This document shows positions 25,653 to 33,983 of a stretch of DNA of 64,000 bases, one piece after another. Both the position numbers and the translations under genes were made by a program. Positions within the stretch are counted from its first letter, which is position 1. The number at the start of each line of letters is the position of its first letter. Source of the DNA: Marifrigoribacter sp047730175 (GTDB lineage Bacteria; Bacteroidota; Bacteroidia; Flavobacteriales; Flavobacteriaceae). The DNA lies in assembly GCF_047730175.1 (NCBI RefSeq), contig NZ_CP159833.1, positions 2,666,001 to 2,730,000 of the forward strand, in the 5' to 3' direction. Under the pieces are notes generated by a model. That model saw only the letters and a program-made list of their open reading frames with translations, did no database searches and was not told where the DNA came from.

Positions 25653-27089
25653 TTAAAATTGGAAGTAAATAAAATCAGTTACATTAGAATAAACGCCAAG
25701 TGTAATTAGTGCTAATATTGTTAGAGATATTTTAAAATAAATCCATTTCCCAAAAAAAGGATGTTCCTTTTCTCTTGAATTCCATTCTAAAATAATGAAA
25801 AGGAGAATTAAAATCAATAATTCTGGAGCATACCTTTTTATTAATAAATATTGTAATCCTTTTTCAAAATTAAATGAAAATATATTTGTTATGTATTTAA
25901 CAGCAATTAAAACGGAATCAGCTCTGAAGAATATCCAAGCAAAAACAGTTAAACCAAAAGTAAACAACATTTGAAAAAATTCTTTAACTGTTGGAAGATG
26001 TTTTCCTTGAGCTACTGTATCTAGGTTTTTTCTATTCTTTTTGGTTAATAAAATAGGTAAAAAATATAAAGCATTTAATGCACCCCAAACAATAAAAGTC
26101 CAATTAGCGCCATGCCAAAATCCGCTTACTATAAAAATGATAAAAACATTTCTAATCTGATTCCATTTACTACCATGACTACCACCTATAGGGATATATA
26201 AATAATCTCTAAACCAAGTAGAAAGTGATATGTGCCAACGTCTCCAAAATTCTGCAATGCTTCTAGCAAAGTAAGGAAAATTAAAATTCCTCATTAAATC
26301 GATTCCAAATAGTTTAGATGTTCCTATTGCTATGTCGGAATATCCACTAAAATCACAGTAAATTTGAAAGGCAAAATATATTGCACCCAATGTTAAAGTC
26401 AATGAGTTCATAGTCTCGTATTTTGAGAAAATTTCATTCACATATATAGCACATGAATCTGCGATAACAATTTTTTTAAATAATCCCCAAAGTATTAAAT
26501 GCAAGCCGTCTATAGCTTTTTTATTATCAAATATTCTTTTTTTATTAAATTGAGGTAATAAATTATTTGCTCGCTCAATAGGTCCAGCAACTAATTGAGG
26601 GAAGAAGCTCACAAATGCCGAGAAGGCAATGAAATCTTTAGTAGGTTCAAGTTTTCTTTTGTAAATATCTATTGAATAGCTTAATGTTTGAAATGTATAA
26701 AAACTAATTCCTACGGGTAAAATAATGTTTAAGGAATTTGTATTTATTTCAGTTCCAAAAAATGAAAAAGCAGTAATAAAATTATCAAGAAAAAAATTGT
26801 AGTATTTAAAGAAACCAAGAAACCCAAGATTTACAAGAATGCTTGTCCATAAAAGCATTTTTCTTTTGGTTTGATTTTCTTGTTTTGATAAGCTAACACC
26901 AATTAAATAATCTATTATAGTGCTAAAAATAATTAACGATAAAAATCGCCAATCCCACCAGCCATAGAAAATGTAACTTGATATTAGAATTAATAGGTTT
27001 TGTAATTTTAAGTTTTTATTAGTGACGAACCAATATAGAATAAAGATAGTGGGCAAGAATATTGCAAAGTCAATAGAGTTAAATAGCAT
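25653..27089 (-). CDS. MBOAT-family O-acyltransferase (AlgI/DltB-like)
   Basis: The 478 aa polytopic inner-membrane protein has about 10-12 hydrophobic helices. Family signatures are PVGISFYTFQTLSYSIDIYK, FPQLVAGPIERANNLLPQF, FCQIYCDFSGYSDIAIG-type (here FQIYCDFSGYSDIAIG), RRWHISLSTWFRDYLYIPIGG, and SGFWHGANWTFIVWG with the likely catalytic His. These proteins move an acyl group, usually acetyl, across the membrane for O-acetylation of a polysaccharide. The partner SGNH gene follows. No glycan synthesis genes are adjacent, so the target polymer is unknown. It lies in an accessory island flanked by elements S1 and S2. Confidence 0.9.
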   Translation of the reverse strand: MLFNSIDFAIFLPTIFILYWFVTNKNLKLQNLLILISSYIFYGWWDWRFLSLIIFSTIIDYLIGVSLSKQENQTKRKMLLWTSILVNLGFLGFFKYYNFFLDNFITAFSFFGTEINTNSLNIILPVGISFYTFQTLSYSIDIYKRKLEPTKDFIAFSAFVSFFPQLVAGPIERANNLLPQFNKKRIFDNKKAIDGLHLILWGLFKKIVIADSCAIYVNEIFSKYETMNSLTLTLGAIYFAFQIYCDFSGYSDIAIGTSKLFGIDLMRNFNFPYFARSIAEFWRRWHISLSTWFRDYLYIPIGGSHGSKWNQIRNVFIIFIVSGFWHGANWTFIVWGALNALYFLPILLTKKNRKNLDTVAQGKHLPTVKEFFQMLFTFGLTVFAWIFFRADSVLIAVKYITNIFSFNFEKGLQYLLIKRYAPELLILILLFIILEWNSREKEHPFFGKWIYFKISLTILALITLGVYSNVTDFIYFQF

Positions 27090-27202
27090 TTTTTTATTCT
27101 AAATATTTAAGGTTCGCTGTAACGTCTGGTTACTCTGTCATTTTTATACATATACTTGTTGTTTAGTGTATACATATTTCAGGACGGGTCATAATTAGGT
27201 AC

Positions 27203-27391
27203 AACGGTTTGTGTATGAAACGTAGCGTATTTAAAAGTACTATTTTTCGGATTAACACAGAGCCAAATTTTTATATTTTGTCTTTATCTTATCAATCTTA
27301 AAAGCCAAATTTAAAAATTTGGCGTACTTTTTTTATATATATAAACCTCTGTAAAACCCCATGAAAGCTATGTTTTATTCACTTTGTTAGC
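27203..27391 (+). repeat. Structured intergenic element S2 (related to S1)
   Basis: This element of about 190 bp begins AACGGTTTGTGTATGAAACG and ends TTTGTTAG. Its start aligns with that of S1: both share AACG, then TTTGT, GTATG, GCGT and a CACTA/TACTA block. It holds the perfect palindrome GCCAAATTT-AA-AAATTTGGC (27304-27323) and an extra direct copy of GCCAAATTT at 27262. The 303-base gap between the MBOAT start and the next ORF holds this element and otherwise no gene. Confidence 0.55.
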
Positions 27392-27392
27392 T

Positions 27393-27617
27393 TTAGTTAT
27401 TTCTCCCAATGCAAATTTTATTATCGAATACAAGGGTAGTGAAATCGGCGTTTTTAAAGTATCTTTTTAATTCTTTTTCTCGATGCCTAAATTTTCTTTT
27501 TGCTATTCTCATATTGTGTCTTTCCATATCCCTACCTTTTGGGTTTTCTATCACAATTATTAATGCTTTATAGACACGTTTGAAATCAACATCGTTAAAA
27601 TTAATAATAATGTTCAT
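27393..27617 (-). CDS. Small orphan protein
   Basis: The 74 aa ORF is strongly basic in its middle (ERHNMRIAKRKFRHREKELKRYFKN) and begins MNIIINFNDVDFKRVYKALI. It has no signal peptide or recognised motif. Base composition resembles its neighbours. It sits between element S2 and another small orphan ORF, as gene-cassette contents often do. I do not recognise the family. It could be a nucleic-acid-binding or toxin-antitoxin-type protein, but nothing in the sequence proves this. Confidence 0.4.
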   Translation of the reverse strand: MNIIINFNDVDFKRVYKALIIVIENPKGRDMERHNMRIAKRKFRHREKELKRYFKNADFTTLVFDNKICIGRNN

Positions 27618-27648
27618 TTTATTTTTTTTACATAACTCAAAATCAAAT

Positions 27649-27876
27649 TTAGATGTGTTTTTTTTTAGGGTTTATTGATAAATTCAAAGATTTATAACCA
27701 AATTCGTTTCTTTCAAAGGTTAGGTTTTGATTATTTTTTGTAAAGAAATTCAGAGTATCTTTTTCCCATATTAAATTAATCGAAGTTATTTCTTCATTCT
27801 TGAAATTAAACTTGTTATAAAGTATCTTGTCAGAATTATTGATTTTAGTTGAACCATATTTCGTATATATTAACAA
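27649..27876 (-). CDS. Small orphan ORF, probably 5'-truncated
   Basis: The 75-codon ORF has a TTG start and no ATG; the frame is open for only a few more codons upstream before TAA. It has alternating hydrophobic and polar residues (NSDKILYNKFNFKNEEITSINLIWEKDTLNFF) and ends NPKKKHI. It looks like the C-terminal part of a beta-rich lipoprotein or immunity-type protein rather than a whole gene. I do not recognise it. It follows 31 bases before the next small ORF on the same strand. Confidence 0.3.
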   Translation of the reverse strand: MLIYTKYGSTKINNSDKILYNKFNFKNEEITSINLIWEKDTLNFFTKNNQNLTFERNEFGYKSLNLSINPKKKHI

Positions 27877-28178
27877 ATCATAATTAAAGCTAACTTATTT
27901 ATATGCACAGTTTTGTTAGGTGTATATCTTCAATATGCTCAGATATGGCCAAGTTTTAACATTTTTTGTTCCGTTTAGTTTGCTTAACATATTGATTACG
28001 TTTATTGTGCTCTTTCAAACCTAATCATTTTTTATTAGTCATCAAAGGTTTTTTTTAACGGTTTATATTTCTCTATAACAGTACCTTTCAGCACAAAAAA
28101 TTCCCACATCATTTGCAAAAATCAAATAGGAGTGGGGATAGATTATAAAGGCACACAAAATAGGGGTAGTTCTTTAAA

Positions 28179-28340
28179 TTAACTTAGTTTTTTTTGTAGG
28201 GCGTTGAGTACATTTTTTAAGGTCTCTACTTGCGTGCTTATGTGTTTGCTATCCTCTTGCAGGGTTTTAATAAGTTCCTGTTTTGTGTTATAGACAAGCG
28301 CATCACTGCTAAAATGGGCGGGAGTTCTACTGCGAGATCG
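28179..28340 (-). pseudogene. C-terminal coiled-coil gene fragment
   Basis: An open stretch of 53 codons on the minus strand has no usable start: TAG (28343-28341) stands just before it. It encodes a protein tail: RTPAHFSSDALVYNTKQEL, then LQEDSKHISTQVETL and NALQKKLS. The heptad pattern suggests a coiled coil. Its base composition is less AT-rich than the surroundings. It is most likely the end of a decayed mobile-element or plasmid-type gene; the family is not identified. The surrounding 27.9-28.4 kb holds no intact gene. Confidence 0.45.
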
Positions 28341-28389
28341 CTAAAAAAAATCACTAAAGGGTAAAAGATTTTACTTAAAAAAATTAATG

Positions 28390-28425
28390 GTAAGTTTTAG
28401 ATAAAATTACAAAAACTTACTTTTT
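28390..28425 (-). terminator. Possible terminator at the end of the DUF393 gene
   Basis: The inverted repeat GTAAGTTTT / AAAACTTAC overlaps the stop codon of the DUF393 gene. On the minus strand it is followed within a few bases by a T-rich stretch. It is AT-rich, so of modest strength. Confidence 0.4.
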
Positions 28426-28808
28426 AATTCAGGAGTTGGAATCATACAGCTTTCTTTTTCACCATACCATTTATATCTGTTTTTAGCTATAACATCATAG
28501 ACCCAATTACGTATAAATTTCGGAACAATTATAAAGGCATAGAGTAGGGGATATCCACCTTTTAAAGATTTTGTTACGTTTAAGGCAGCTGTAGATTTAA
28601 TGTAGTGTTTGTCGCCATCTATTAAGATGATAGAATCTGTTTGAGAAGGGTCAATATTAAATTTATTGATGTATTGCTTACCGATTTCACTTTGTAAAGC
28701 AGCAAAACGGAAGACATCATTTTTATCTTTTTTAATTACAAAATTTACAGAACTATTGCACAAATTACAAACTCCATCAAATAATATTATTTTGTGTTTC
28801 CTTGTCAT
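28407..28808 (-). CDS. DCC-family thiol-disulfide oxidoreductase-like protein (DUF393)
   Basis: The 133 aa protein carries the N-terminal DxxCxxC-like signature of the family in ILFDGVCNLCNSSVNFV (C16 and C19). The rest is also typical: FRFAALQSEIGKQY and GYPLLYAFIIVPKFIRNWVYD. The family has a thioredoxin-like fold, and a redox role is assumed but rarely shown. The start codon follows the stop of mutS2 directly (TAAATG), so the two are translated from one message. Confidence 0.85.
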   Translation of the reverse strand: MTRKHKIILFDGVCNLCNSSVNFVIKKDKNDVFRFAALQSEIGKQYINKFNIDPSQTDSIILIDGDKHYIKSTAALNVTKSLKGGYPLLYAFIIVPKFIRNWVYDVIAKNRYKWYGEKESCMIPTPELKSKFL

Positions 28809-30977
28809 TTATACTTTCTCTAATTCTTCAATACTAACATTCGTTGTAAAAATACCATAATTTACGATGGCTTTCTTCTTTTCAATAGTGTCAATAGTTC
28901 CAACTGCTCTACCGTCAATCATACGTACACGATCACCTATTTTTAATATTGCTTTTGGTTTAGGTAGAGGAAGTTTTTTTGCTGCTTCTTTTTCCTTCTT
29001 TTTCTTTTTACGAATGACAGCAACTTTTTGTTCAACTTCCTGTTTTATTTCGTGTTGTTTAACTTTCTGAACCTTTTTAGCCTCTTTTGTTTTAGGAATA
29101 TCCTTTTTTATCTTACTGTTTTCAACTAAAACCATTTTAAACAGTTCATCAACTAAGATTTTTTTCTTCGTATTGTTTAAATATTGTTTCGAAAGCGATT
29201 CAAACTTTTTACCAATACTAATCAATCGCATATTGGAATCGTATAATTCCTGAAAATTTTCTAACTTTTCTTTAACACGTATATTGGTTTCATCTAATTG
29301 TTTGTTTTCTACTCTCGCTTTTTCTTCTTGTGTTTTTAATGCTTCCGAAGTCTTTCGTAATTCGAATCGCTCTTTCTGAAGGTTTGCAATACTTTTATCG
29401 AAACGAATTTTACCTCGTTCTATTTTCTTTTTTGCTTTATTAATCAAACTATATGGAATTCCATTTTTCTGTGCTACTTCAAACGTAAACGAACTTCCAG
29501 CTTCTCCTAAATGCAAGTGATACATGGGTTCCAAAGTACTATTATTAAACTGCATGTTTGCATTGGTTGCATGAGGTAATTCACTAGCGAGCAATTTTAA
29601 ATTGGTATAATGTGTGGTGATTATTCCAAATGCTTTACGCTCATAAAAAATCTCTAAAAAGGTTTCGGCAAGAGCACCACCTAATTCGGGGTCACTTCCT
29701 GTTCCAAATTCATCAATTAAAAAAAGAGTATTTGATTTACACTTCTTTAAAAACTGATTCATTTTTTTTAATCGGTAACTGTAGGTGCTTAATTGATTTT
29801 CAATTGATTGATTATCTCCAATATCGGTTAACAATCGATTAAAAAAGCAAAACTCACTTAATGGATCTACAGGAACTAACATTCCACTTTGCAATAAAAC
29901 CTGCAATAATCCTACAGTTTTTAGTGTAATACTTTTTCCTCCAGCATTGGGGCCAGAAATTACAATGATCCTATTTTCTTCGTGAAGTTCAATGGTTTGT
30001 GGAAATGTTTTTTCTTTCCGAACTCTATTAGCTACCAATAAAATTGGGTGATAGGCATCTTTTAAAAAGATTCTTTTTTTATCTGTAAGTAAGGGCAGAA
30101 CACCCTCTATTTCAACAGCGTATTTTGACTTTGCATGCAGAAGATCCATGTAAGTTAAATATTCCTGATATGAACTTAACAAGTCTGCATAAGGTCTAAT
30201 AAATTCTGTAAGTGTTTTTAAAATACGTTTTACTTCTTCAAGTTCTTCATACCTTAAATTACTAAGCTCATTGGCATATTCAAGAGTTTCTTGAGGTTCT
30301 ATATATACTAAACTTCCAGTTTTTGAACTCCCTAAAACAGCACCTCTTATTTTTTTACGGTACATTGCTGTAACTGCAAGTACTCGCCTGTTATCTACTA
30401 CCGTTTCACGAATTTCATCTAAATAGCCTAACTTCGAATAGTTGTTTAAAGCCTTTGTAAATGAGGAACTTATTTGGCTCTTTACTTGTTTTAATCTTCT
30501 TCTAATATTTGAAAGCTCTGGAGAGGCTTCGTCTTTTATTTCTCCAAAACGATTGAGAATTTTTCCTATTTCTTCTGAAATAATGGGGGAATAATTTATT
30601 CTTTCAGCATAGCTATTTAAAAAAGAATAAAACTCTTCATACTTCTTGAAATACTTTAATAATTCAAGGGTTGTATTAATAATGGTATAAATCCTTCTTA
30701 AACCAGAAACATCGATCGTACTATTTTCAATTTGAAGTAAATATAATTCTCTTTCTATAGAATCGAACCCATGATTGGGTAATCTATTATCGCTACCGAA
30801 AGAAGCTGAAAACTCTTTTACACGATGAAGTTCATCAGAAATGTCATTAGTGTCCTGAAAAGGCTTTATATCTAGTACAGCCGCAATTCCAGCTTGCGTA
30901 ATGCAATAGTTTGAGATATGCTTTAATACTAAAGAAAATTCTAGACTATCTAATGTTTTATTGTCAATGTGTACCAT
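28809..30977 (-). CDS. MutS2-like ATPase without a Smr domain
   Basis: The 722 aa MutS2-family protein has core and lever domains in about 1-300 (IERELYLLQIENSTIDVSGLRRI), then the ABC-type ATPase: Walker A SGPNAGGKSITLKTVGL, Walker B TLFLIDEFGTGSDPELGGAL and IITTHYTNLKLLA. A long charged coiled coil follows. The C-terminus is a KOW-like strand set (IGDRVRMIDGRAVGTID); the Smr endonuclease domain of Bacillus MutS2 is absent. MutS2 binds branched DNA or collided ribosomes. ATG at 30977 (MVHIDNKTLDSLEF) is chosen over an upstream GTG because it fits the family N-terminus and the promoter position. Confidence 0.88.
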   Translation of the reverse strand: MVHIDNKTLDSLEFSLVLKHISNYCITQAGIAAVLDIKPFQDTNDISDELHRVKEFSASFGSDNRLPNHGFDSIERELYLLQIENSTIDVSGLRRIYTIINTTLELLKYFKKYEEFYSFLNSYAERINYSPIISEEIGKILNRFGEIKDEASPELSNIRRRLKQVKSQISSSFTKALNNYSKLGYLDEIRETVVDNRRVLAVTAMYRKKIRGAVLGSSKTGSLVYIEPQETLEYANELSNLRYEELEEVKRILKTLTEFIRPYADLLSSYQEYLTYMDLLHAKSKYAVEIEGVLPLLTDKKRIFLKDAYHPILLVANRVRKEKTFPQTIELHEENRIIVISGPNAGGKSITLKTVGLLQVLLQSGMLVPVDPLSEFCFFNRLLTDIGDNQSIENQLSTYSYRLKKMNQFLKKCKSNTLFLIDEFGTGSDPELGGALAETFLEIFYERKAFGIITTHYTNLKLLASELPHATNANMQFNNSTLEPMYHLHLGEAGSSFTFEVAQKNGIPYSLINKAKKKIERGKIRFDKSIANLQKERFELRKTSEALKTQEEKARVENKQLDETNIRVKEKLENFQELYDSNMRLISIGKKFESLSKQYLNNTKKKILVDELFKMVLVENSKIKKDIPKTKEAKKVQKVKQHEIKQEVEQKVAVIRKKKKKEKEAAKKLPLPKPKAILKIGDRVRMIDGRAVGTIDTIEKKKAIVNYGIFTTNVSIEELEKV

Positions 30978-31034
30978 ATAATTATCTAAGGTGTAGAAAT
31001 CATTCTTTATTAGTAATTTCACCTTTTTATACTA

Positions 31035-31042
31035 CAAAAGTA
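31035..31042 (-). promoter_or_regulatory. Putative -7 box for mutS2
   Basis: On the minus strand this reads TACTTTTG, a match to TAnnTTTG, about 58 bases before the chosen ATG. It sits between the divergent mutS2 and ung genes, only 7 bases from the ung start codon. Confidence 0.5.
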
Positions 31043-31048
31043 CTAATT

Positions 31049-31714
31049 ATGAATGTAACTATTGAGCCTCAATGGAAGGAGCTATTAAAAGATGAATTTG
31101 ATAAATCCTATTTTACTGATTTAGTACAATTTGTGAAGAAAGAATATAATTCAAATACTTGTTATCCTCCAGAGAATCAAATATTTTCTGCTTTGGATGT
31201 TACCCCTTTTTCTGAAGTTAAAGTTGTAATCTTAGGGCAAGATCCTTATCATGGACCGAACCAGGCACATGGCTTGTGTTTTTCTGTAAATGAAGGTGTT
31301 AAATCACCACCATCGCTAGTGAATATAATCAAAGAAATAGAAGAGGATATAGGAAGTACCCATTTGAAGAACGGAAATTTAAGCGCTTGGGCAAAACAAG
31401 GAGTTCTTTTATTGAATGCAACTTTAACGGTAAGAGCTTCGGATGCTGGAAGTCATCAAAAAAAAGGATGGGAACAATTTACCGATGAAATAATTTCTAA
31501 GTTATCTTCAGAAAGAAAAGGGGTTGTATTTATATTATGGGGTGGATATGCAAAAAAGAAAGGCAGAAAAATTGATACTTCAAAGCATTTAATATTATCA
31601 ACAGGTCATCCTTCACCATTAAGTGCAAATAGAGGGTATTGGTTTGGAAATAAACATTTTAGTAAAGCTAATACTTATTTAAAAGGCATAGGGCAAGGGC
31701 CTATACTTTGGTAA
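31049..31714 (+). CDS. ung: Uracil-DNA glycosylase
   Basis: This family 1 UDG removes uracil from DNA and starts base-excision repair. The 221 aa length is normal. The water-activating motif GQDPYHGPNQAHGLCFSV, LLLNATLTVR, and the Leu/His loop GHPSPLSANRG are all present. ATG at 31049 is chosen (MNVTIEPQWKELL fits the family); an in-frame upstream start would run through the divergent mutS2 gene. Its promoter must overlap that of mutS2. Confidence 0.95.
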   Translation: MNVTIEPQWKELLKDEFDKSYFTDLVQFVKKEYNSNTCYPPENQIFSALDVTPFSEVKVVILGQDPYHGPNQAHGLCFSVNEGVKSPPSLVNIIKEIEEDIGSTHLKNGNLSAWAKQGVLLLNATLTVRASDAGSHQKKGWEQFTDEIISKLSSERKGVVFILWGGYAKKKGRKIDTSKHLILSTGHPSPLSANRGYWFGNKHFSKANTYLKGIGQGPILW

Positions 31715-31744
31715 ACAGAGAAAAACTCGGGAGTATTGTTTTTT

Positions 31745-31849
31745 CTATTCGTCTTCTGGAATTTGTTTTTCAGCATCACTACAACTAAACTGCAGTAACA
31801 GATAGTTTGTTAGAAGTAATGCGCCAATTACTATTATAAAAATCATCAT
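31745..31849 (-). CDS. Putative 34 aa membrane protein
   Basis: A short ORF reads MMIFIIVIGALLLTNYLLLQ then FSCSDAEKQIPEDE. It has one hydrophobic segment followed by an acidic tail, as in many very small inner-membrane proteins. It lies on the same strand as, and 70 bases downstream of, the binding-protein gene ending at 31920. No homologue is recognised; the hydrophobic-then-acidic pattern and clean ATG-to-TAG frame are the only support. Confidence 0.4.
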   Translation of the reverse strand: MMIFIIVIGALLLTNYLLLQFSCSDAEKQIPEDE

Positions 31850-31919
31850 AGTTGTTCTTTCATTATGAAATGAAGATGCAAGAGATTGTGAAGGGTTGCG
31901 TAAAAAACTTAAATAAAAG

Positions 31920-32774
31920 TTAAAAAGAATGTAACAAGCTGTCTTTGTTTACTTTATTTTTTATTAAATCTAATTTTAATAATTGTTTTTGAACTCTTTC
32001 TACTTCTTTTATAGATAATTGTTTTTGACTCCAATCAGTTAGTGAAAGCCAATGTTGAACATCTTCTAGTTGTTGTTCGTATCGATTGGAAATCATTTGA
32101 TCGATTGAAGGGATGTCTTTAAATTCTGATGTAGTTGCATTTATTATTTCAAGTATGGTTTTTACACATTCTTCTTCATTTTCTAAAACATCATTTCTTA
32201 CAGCAATTACAAAGCAAGGCCAAGGAGTAAGGCATTCGTCTACTAATCTAAAGATCCCTTTGTCTACATAAGGTTTCGTTGTAAATTTTTCCCACATAAA
32301 ATAGTCTCCAATTCCTTTAGGTAAATTTTCTAAAGCGCCATCTAAGTTTTTAATAACCTCGAATTTTAGGTCTTTTTCAATATCCCATTTTAAACTTTCC
32401 GCATTTACATAAGCCATTAGGTGAGATCCACTACCGTACCTACTAATAGCGGCGTGGGTTCCTTTTAAGTTTTTTACTGTTTTATACGATGAGTTATCAG
32501 CAACATGGATTCCCCAGATAAGCGGGGATTTTACAAATACCTGTACAATTTTACATTCATTGCCTTTAATAATATCTCGTATGATTCCTTCTGTTAAAAT
32601 AACAGCCATGTCAATTTCCTTATCTCTAAGAGCTTTACACATTTGACCAGTGCCACCAAAGAAATCCTGCCATCTTAAATTAATTCCTTGTTCAGTATAC
32701 TCTTTATTTCTGAGTGTTAAATACCAAGGCAAATTAAAGTGTTCTGGAACACCTCCAATTTTAAAATTTTTCAT
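31920..32774 (-). CDS. Periplasmic-binding-fold protein without signal peptide
   Basis: This 284 aa protein resembles NMT1/SsuA-type ABC solute-binding proteins: FKIGGVPEHFNLPWYLTLRN, GGTGQMCKALRDKEIDMAVILTEGIIRDI, ISRYGSGSHLMAYVNAESLKWD. It has no signal peptide or lipobox, and no permease or ATPase gene is nearby. It is the last main gene of an operon with a nucleoside phosphorylase (5-base gap). A cytosolic binding or enzymatic role is more likely than transport. The fold is also used by cytosolic enzymes such as MqnA/MqnD, but I see no decisive motif. Confidence 0.75.
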   Translation of the reverse strand: MKNFKIGGVPEHFNLPWYLTLRNKEYTEQGINLRWQDFFGGTGQMCKALRDKEIDMAVILTEGIIRDIIKGNECKIVQVFVKSPLIWGIHVADNSSYKTVKNLKGTHAAISRYGSGSHLMAYVNAESLKWDIEKDLKFEVIKNLDGALENLPKGIGDYFMWEKFTTKPYVDKGIFRLVDECLTPWPCFVIAVRNDVLENEEECVKTILEIINATTSEFKDIPSIDQMISNRYEQQLEDVQHWLSLTDWSQKQLSIKEVERVQKQLLKLDLIKNKVNKDSLLHSF

Positions 32775-32779
32775 AGCCT

Positions 32780-33652
32780 TTACTTCTCAATTAATTTATC
32801 TAAAGTATACTCTATTAAATCTTTTATTACTTGACCGGGGTTCTCACTAAATGTTCCATTTGCACGGTTGGCAATGATTGCATTTAATGAAATTGCCTTA
32901 TGTCCTAAAAGTTTTGATAATCCGTAGATAGCAGCAGTTTCCATTTCAAAATTTGAAATTTTAATCTCTTGGTATGAAAATTTTTCTATTTTTTTATTTA
33001 AAGTATCATCTTCTAAAGGGAGTCTTAATACTCTTCCCTGTGGACCATAGAAACCTCCAGCTGTTGCTGTAACACCTTTAAATACAATATCCGATTCAAA
33101 TTGTGCTTCAAGCTCAGAACTATTTTTTATAAGAATAGGTCTTGCTTTTTCCGGTTTCCAATCGGTATGTTTGATAAATGCTTCTTCAATTTTTGTATTA
33201 CAAATTGAATCTATTTTATAAAAATGAAGCATTCCGTTTAAATCGAGTCCATACGTGTTTAATAAAAAAGAATTTATAGGAATTTCACTTTGTAGAGAAC
33301 CCGAAGTCCCTATTCTAATTATGTTTAAACTCGTTAACTCATCTTTGGGTTTTCGAGTTGTTAAATCAATATTTACTAATGCATCTAATTCATTAAGAAC
33401 GATATCAATATTATCTGGTCCAATTCCTGTAGAGAGTACGGTTAGTCTTTTTCCTTTATAGGTTCCTGTTTGCGTTTTAAACTCACGTTTTTGAGTTTTA
33501 AAATCAATGGTATCAAAGTGTTTCGTTATTTTCTCAACTCGATCCTGATCTCCTACAAATAAGATGGTTTCTGCTATATTTTCTGGTCTTAAATTAAGAT
33601 GATACACACTACCATCTGGATTTAAAATTAATTCTGATTCTTTAATTCTCAT
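32780..33652 (-). CDS. Nucleoside phosphorylase (PNP/UDP family)
   Basis: The 290 aa protein fits the PNP_UDP_1 fold. It has AETILFVGDQDRVEKITKHFD near the start, the phosphate-binding ILSTGIGPDNIDIVLNELDALVN-type segment (here VLSTGIGPDNIDIVLNELDAL), IRIGTSGSLQ, and the late FEMETAAIYGLSKLLG substrate loop. The enzyme splits a nucleoside with phosphate into a base and ribose-1-phosphate. Which nucleoside is unclear; the FEMETAAIY loop is like uridine phosphorylases. It is in a four-gene operon with spacings of 1-5 bases. Confidence 0.88.
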   Translation of the reverse strand: MRIKESELILNPDGSVYHLNLRPENIAETILFVGDQDRVEKITKHFDTIDFKTQKREFKTQTGTYKGKRLTVLSTGIGPDNIDIVLNELDALVNIDLTTRKPKDELTSLNIIRIGTSGSLQSEIPINSFLLNTYGLDLNGMLHFYKIDSICNTKIEEAFIKHTDWKPEKARPILIKNSSELEAQFESDIVFKGVTATAGGFYGPQGRVLRLPLEDDTLNKKIEKFSYQEIKISNFEMETAAIYGLSKLLGHKAISLNAIIANRANGTFSENPGQVIKDLIEYTLDKLIEK

Positions 33653-33655
33653 ATC

Positions 33656-33982
33656 TTATCCGCCTACGCGTTTCACTTTAAATCCTTTTTCTTTTAAAAA
33701 CCCCATGATTTTATCTCTATAATCACCTTGAATAATGATTTGTTCATTTTTAAAACTACCACCAACACCTAACAATTGCTTGATCTCTTTTGCTAGTTGT
33801 TTAAAATCATTTGTAGCGCCTGTATACCCTTCTATAATTGTGATGGGTTTTCCTTTTCTTTTTTCATATTTACAAATCAGAGGATCATCTTGTAGCCAAA
33901 GTTCTGGTGATGATGTGTCTTCTTCAATTTCAGAAGCAATATGATCTGGAAATAAATTTTTTAATTGATTTTTTAAATCCAT
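33656..33982 (-). CDS. SUI1/eIF1-like translation factor (YciH type)
   Basis: The 108 aa protein has a C-terminal SUI1 domain (about 35-108) with KGKPITIIEGYTG, LKQLLGVGGSFKNEQIIIQGDYRDKIMGFL-type sequence (here IKQLLGVGGSFKNEQIIIQG) and a final KVKRVGG. Bacterial YciH homologues may improve start-codon discrimination. The gene sits 1 base after the oxygenase gene and 3 bases before the nucleoside phosphorylase gene on the minus strand. Confidence 0.88.
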   Translation of the reverse strand: MDLKNQLKNLFPDHIASEIEEDTSSPELWLQDDPLICKYEKRKGKPITIIEGYTGATNDFKQLAKEIKQLLGVGGSFKNEQIIIQGDYRDKIMGFLKEKGFKVKRVGG

Positions 33983-33983
33983 C

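Noticed and set aside
31920..33652. Futalosine (alternative menaquinone) pathway from the nucleoside phosphorylase and binding-fold protein
   Set aside because: Both families occur in that pathway, but no MqnC/MqnE-type radical SAM gene is near and flavobacteria usually use the classical pathway. Too speculative.
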